Shown here piece by piece: positions 61,109 to 64,000 of a stretch of DNA of 64,000 bases. The notes beneath the pieces were generated by a model. It was not told the origin of the DNA. It searched no databases and saw only the letters and a list, made by a program, of their open reading frames with translations. The stretch is from a virus, in the IMG/VR virus record IMGVR_UViG_3300021437_000001, positions 1 to 64,000 of that record, one strand, 5' to 3'. The number at the start of each line of letters is the position of its first letter. Position 1 is the first letter of the stretch. The translations under genes and the position numbers were made by a program.

Positions 61109-62740
61109 GTGTCAGAAAAAGGCACCTTTGACGTATTTTCTAACAAGTTCGCACAAGATATTTTTCTTCAAAAATACAGTATGAATGGAACAGAGACCTG
61201 GGCTGATACCTGTGAAAGGGTTGTAAATGCCGTGTGTGGTCAGCTTTTGGACGCTAAGACCAAAGCTAAAATTTTAAAATTTATGAAAGAACGTAAGTTT
61301 ATTCCAGGCGGACGATATTTATATTCTGCTGGACGTTCATTTCATCAGGTTAACAATTGTTTTTTATTCAGGGCAGAAGACACTCGAGAGGGTTGGGCTG
61401 ACTTGATGGGTAAAGCTAGTTCTGCTTTACTAACTGGTGGCGGAATAGGCGTGGATTACACGGCCATTCGCTACAAAGGCGCTCCAATTAAGCGTACTGG
61501 CGGGTTTTGCACAGGTCCTATTTCTTTGATGGAAATGGTGAATGAAGCGGGCCGTCATGTAATGCAAGGTGGACAAAGGCGTTCAGCTATTTGGGCAGGT
61601 CTGCAATGGGACCATAAAGACATAAACGAATTCATTCATCTGAAAGATCATAATGCCGATCTTAAAGCTATGAAAGAAAAAGATTTTAATTTTAGATTGC
61701 CTATGGAATTTACAAATATCTCTGTGATATACGACACAAATTTCTTTATCGCAATTGAAGATGAAAGTCATCCAGATCATGCTAAAGCCAAAGCTGTATG
61801 GTTAGATAACTGTCGTCAAGCTTTCTCAACGGCTGAGCCTGGTATGGCATTTAATTTCAGAAAAGATGCTGAATCATTAAGAAATGCTTGTACAGAAGTT
61901 ACATCTGAAGAAGACTCTGATAAATGTAATTTAGGTACTGTATGGATGAATCGCTGTAAAGATAGAGAGGAATTTGCGGAAGTTTGCAAATTTGGAACTT
62001 TATTTTTGCTATGCGGTGGAATTTATTCTGATGTTCCAACTGAAAAAATTAAAGAAGTTGGTTTAAAAAATAACCGCATTGGGTTAGGGCTTGGCGGAAT
62101 GCACGAATGGCTGATGCTGCGTGGCTCAAAGTACGAATGTACTCCAGAGCTTCATAAATGGCTGGCTACCTACGAACGAGAATCTGACTCAGCCGCCTTT
62201 GTCGGCGCTAAGCAACTCGGAGTAGCTGTGCCTAAAGGTGTTAGAGCGATTGCTCCAACTGGGACGATAGGTATTATTGCAGAAACTACTACCGGAATTG
62301 AGCCGTTATTTTGTAAAAGCTACAAACGTCGATACTACAAAGAGGGTAAATGGATGCACCAATATGTCGTAGATGGTGCTGTAAAACGTCTACTAGCTTT
62401 GGGTGTAAAACTCGAAGATATTCAAGACTCGTATGACATCTCTTTTAAAGAGCGTGTTAAGTTTCAAGCAGATGTTCAGCAATACGTTGATATGTCTATT
62501 TCATCTACTTGCAATATGGCTTCTTGGGGTTCGGAAGAGAACAACGAATCTACACTTGAGAAAAATGCTATGGTACTATTAAAGTACGCCAAGCGCCTTC
62601 GAGGATTTACCGTATATCCAGATGGGTGTCGTGGTGGACAGCCTTTAACTCGAGCTGATCTTGAAGAGGCTATGGCTTCTGAAGGAAAAGTGTTTGAAGA
62701 AAAGGAAACCGAATGCGTAGGTGGAGTATGTGGAATTTAA
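61109..62740 (+). CDS. nrdJ: Class II (adenosylcobalamin-dependent) ribonucleotide reductase
   Basis: 543 residues, GTG start with a strong AAGGAGGA. Motifs: FIPGGRYLYSAGR, NNCFLFRAED (active-site Cys near residue 82), GGGIGVDYTAIR, NACTEVTSEEDSDKCNLGTV (N-x-C-x-E and second Cys near residue 260-280), APTGTIGIIAETT and C-terminal ECVGGVCGI redox pair. The compact size is typical for monomeric or short class II enzymes. It makes dNTP precursors and does not need oxygen but needs B12. Works with the dNMP kinase. No class I or III subunit was seen nearby. Confidence 0.88.
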   Translation: MSEKGTFDVFSNKFAQDIFLQKYSMNGTETWADTCERVVNAVCGQLLDAKTKAKILKFMKERKFIPGGRYLYSAGRSFHQVNNCFLFRAEDTREGWADLMGKASSALLTGGGIGVDYTAIRYKGAPIKRTGGFCTGPISLMEMVNEAGRHVMQGGQRRSAIWAGLQWDHKDINEFIHLKDHNADLKAMKEKDFNFRLPMEFTNISVIYDTNFFIAIEDESHPDHAKAKAVWLDNCRQAFSTAEPGMAFNFRKDAESLRNACTEVTSEEDSDKCNLGTVWMNRCKDREEFAEVCKFGTLFLLCGGIYSDVPTEKIKEVGLKNNRIGLGLGGMHEWLMLRGSKYECTPELHKWLATYERESDSAAFVGAKQLGVAVPKGVRAIAPTGTIGIIAETTTGIEPLFCKSYKRRYYKEGKWMHQYVVDGAVKRLLALGVKLEDIQDSYDISFKERVKFQADVQQYVDMSISSTCNMASWGSEENNESTLEKNAMVLLKYAKRLRGFTVYPDGCRGGQPLTRADLEEAMASEGKVFEEKETECVGGVCGI

Positions 62741-63048
62741 AAACCAAAGCCCTTGTATATAAATACACGGGCTGGTATTTTGCGGATAAAGAGGAAAATG
62801 AGTATATTCAAAGTGACGAATGCTGGGAAAAGCTATTTAAGATCGTCAAGAATAAACAAAACGAATTAGATCCTCAGAGTGCTCAAGGTCTTTTAATAGG
62901 ACTTTGGCAATCCGAACATGGCTTTCATAGACCTGCTTCTTTTTTAAAATACAAACGGCCCAGAGCTTTCTGGCGTGTCGTGGCATGGTGGGTTGATCTT
63001 TATACCGTAATTAAATGGGATATTCAATCATGTCTACGAAAGAAGTAA
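62713..63048 (+). CDS. Hypothetical protein downstream of RNR
   Basis: 111 residues, AAGGA before ATG 62713; overlaps the RNR gene by 28 bases. Trp and Tyr are frequent (LVYKYTGWYFADKEENEYIQ; FWRVVAWWVDLYTVIKWDIQ). The C-terminal part has a hydrophobic segment of borderline length, possibly a membrane-associated helix. No family recognised. Confidence 0.45.
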   Translation: MRRWSMWNLKTKALVYKYTGWYFADKEENEYIQSDECWEKLFKIVKNKQNELDPQSAQGLLIGLWQSEHGFHRPASFLKYKRPRAFWRVVAWWVDLYTVIKWDIQSCLRKK

Positions 63049-63329
63049 AATTAACAAATTTTCAAGTTCCTAGATCGCCAGAAGGTCAAATGCGAGATGC
63101 AATGGCCCAAGCGCCAGCTTTTAATCCTGATGACTATAAAAATCTAGGTAAAGTACACAATACACAGACAGTAGAAGAAGTGGCAGAGCGCATGATGCAA
63201 CGTCGTGAAGCAGTCACAGGTATTCCAATTAATAAGCCACCTGAAGAAGGTCCACAGGTAAACACTAAGGGTGTTGTGGATGATCGAGCCAAAGAATTCT
63301 GGACGCCGCCTAGAATCGGTCGAAGATAA
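63030..63329 (+). CDS. Hypothetical protein, end of the operon
   Basis: 99 residues from ATG 63030; ATG 63015 is an alternative. Contains NFQVPRSPEGQMRDAMAQAP and EEVAERMMQRREAV, mostly helical and disordered, ending in DDRAKEFWTPPRIGRR. No known family. It is the last gene before the terminator at 63337. Confidence 0.45.
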   Translation: MSTKEVKLTNFQVPRSPEGQMRDAMAQAPAFNPDDYKNLGKVHNTQTVEEVAERMMQRREAVTGIPINKPPEEGPQVNTKGVVDDRAKEFWTPPRIGRR

Positions 63330-63336
63330 CATTCTC

Positions 63337-63363
63337 AAAAAGCGACACTTTTCGGTGCTTTTT
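63337..63363 (+). terminator. Rho-independent terminator at operon end
   Basis: AAAAAGC (63337-63343), one bulged base and AC pair with GTGCTTTTT (63355-63363), giving nine pairs and an 8-base loop, ending in a run of T. It closes the DNA-metabolism operon. Confidence 0.6.
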
Positions 63364-63371
63364 AAAAATGC

Positions 63372-63400
63372 TTGCATTTTGTAAACATACCTTATAGACT
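63372..63400 (+). promoter_or_regulatory. Possible promoter before membrane gene
   Basis: TTGCAT (63372-63377), 17-base spacer and TAGACT (63395-63400). Transcription would start near 63407, at the annotated ATG, giving a leaderless message unless the real start is downstream. Weak -10 box, so low confidence. Confidence 0.3.
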
Positions 63401-63406
63401 GTTTTC

Positions 63407-63712
63407 ATGAACAGGTTAGAAAAGTATTCTTTGTACCTTTTGGTTTATTCTTTCTTACTCAGCGTATTACGCCATAGCTTATGGTGTGGTGTTAATTCAG
63501 TGTGCCTAATGCTGGGCTTATTTGAAAACAGCATTCTACTTATATTTTTCCTACCAACATTCTATCTCCATAAGAAATTCGTAGGTCCTAGAGAGGACTT
63601 TAAAAGCGATTTTTCTTATTACTTAGCAAATCTGCCTTTGGCGATATGGTTTGCTTTTGTAGTATTTTGCAACATACTAAAGATTTTTAACTTGACATTT
63701 CTATTCTATTAA
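63407..63712 (+). CDS. Membrane protein with several hydrophobic segments
   Basis: 101 residues. Three hydrophobic stretches are seen: YSLYLLVYSFLLSVL, LMLGLFENSILLIFFLPTFY and LAIWFAFVVFCNILKIF. No good ribosome binding site precedes the ATG. No family recognised. It stands after a terminator and is separated from the gene upstream, so it is probably in another expression unit. Confidence 0.4.
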   Translation: MNRLEKYSLYLLVYSFLLSVLRHSLWCGVNSVCLMLGLFENSILLIFFLPTFYLHKKFVGPREDFKSDFSYYLANLPLAIWFAFVVFCNILKIFNLTFLFY

Positions 63713-63754
63713 AGGATACTAATTTTGTCAGTTATTGTTATTTAAAGGAGCATT

Positions 63755-63934
63755 ATGACACAGGGAGACATGATACTACTCTGGCAACAAAGGCAAGAAT
63801 ATCTTGCAACGAAACAGTTTGAAGAGGGGCAGAGTTTTGTAGAAGATCCTCCATATTGTGAGGATGCGTATATTTCAGAAGAGGAAAGGTGGGAAGAGTT
63901 ATGTCAACAGCAGCAATCGCAACCACGATCTTAA
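63755..63934 (+). CDS. Small acidic hypothetical protein
   Basis: 59 residues with a perfect AAAGGAG four bases before ATG 63755. Sequence has ILLWQQRQEYLATKQFEEGQ, a middle rich in Glu and a Gln-rich end (CQQQQSQPRS). No known domain. Too short for most gene calls, but the ribosome binding site and the overlapping next gene support it. Confidence 0.5.
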   Translation: MTQGDMILLWQQRQEYLATKQFEEGQSFVEDPPYCEDAYISEEERWEELCQQQQSQPRS

Positions 63935-64000
63935 TGATTTGCGGTAGTGGTGGAACTGATAAGGACTTTGATTGTTACGATTACTATGTAAATTGTACAG
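63901..64000 (+). CDS. Partial gene running off the window
   Basis: ATG 63901, with GGAAGAG upstream, overlapping the previous gene by 34 bases; 33 residues are visible and the frame is open at the end. The N-terminal part is hydrophobic (TAAIATTILMICGSGG) followed by a Cys/Tyr-rich stretch (DFDCYDYYVNC). It could be an exported or lipid-modified small protein, but no lipobox is clear. Confidence 0.4.
   Translation, partial: MSTAAIATTILMICGSGGTDKDFDCYDYYVNCT

Noticed and set aside
1-64000. tRNA genes, insertion sequences, integrase and attachment sites
   Set aside because: None recognised by eye on either strand. A covariance-model search could still find a tRNA, but no cloverleaf with a clear TTCGA-type arm was seen in the gaps.

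Overview
This window is a 64-kb stretch of the genome of a large, AT-rich, contractile-tailed (myovirus-type) bacteriophage. The virion class rests on a tail sheath gene followed by a tube gene, a tape measure, hub, spike, gp25-like and J-like baseplate genes, and several long fibre genes. Nearly every gene is on the + strand, tightly packed, with short overlaps and purine-rich ribosome binding sites. The host cannot be named. An M15-type endolysin, sigma70-like promoters and a PhaR-type domain (a family known mainly from proteobacteria) suggest a Gram-negative host. Terminase, portal and major capsid genes were not recognised and probably lie outside the window.

Region 1 (1-3714) holds the 3' end of a tail-fibre gene with a 159-bp repeat unit, a small gene that may serve the fibre, and a lysis-like group: a permuted papain-fold protein, an XhlA/holin-like coiled-coil membrane protein and an M15 peptidase endolysin. 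Region 2 (3722-9781) holds connector, neck and tail-completion type genes together with small lysine-rich proteins, one with a DUF5661-like segment. Region 3 (9802-29160) is the tail: sheath, an Ala-rich protein, tube, a GIY-YIG homing-endonuclease cassette, two tail-assembly-chaperone candidates, tape measure, hub, spike, LysM-bearing protein, gp25-like wedge, a very large J-like protein and a gpI-like protein. The last two share repeated inserted modules. Region 4 (29174-42905) is a fibre and adhesin island: several fibres, two paralogous giant fibres sharing a 104-bp identical DNA block, and a glycine-rich adhesin. It closes at a hairpin terminator.

Region 5 (42956-63329) is DNA metabolism. 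It opens with the only minus-strand gene, a DExH helicase. Within that gene's 5' end lies a good sigma70 promoter that faces right into a long operon: group I chaperonin, PD-(D/E)XK nuclease with cysteine clusters, Rad52/DdrA-like annealing candidate, stand-alone PhaR-N domain protein, AEP primase-DnaB helicase fusion, family A DNA polymerase, metallophosphoesterase, a second PD-(D/E)XK protein, dNMP kinase, CYTH-domain protein, four small membrane or secreted proteins, RecA/UvsX-like recombinase, zinc-ribbon proteins, RuvC-like resolvase and class II (B12-dependent) ribonucleotide reductase. The phage therefore carries its own replication, recombination and dNTP supply. Region 6 (63337-64000) has a terminator, a possible promoter and small uncharacterised genes, two of them very short.

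The points most worth following up are the homing-endonuclease cassette, whose -10 box and Shine-Dalgarno sit in opposite arms of one perfect palindrome; the PhaR-N protein; the CYTH enzyme with all charged tunnel motifs; the chaperonin with an altered apical groove; and the module sharing among baseplate and fibre genes. All functional calls come from reading motifs by eye; no database search was run.
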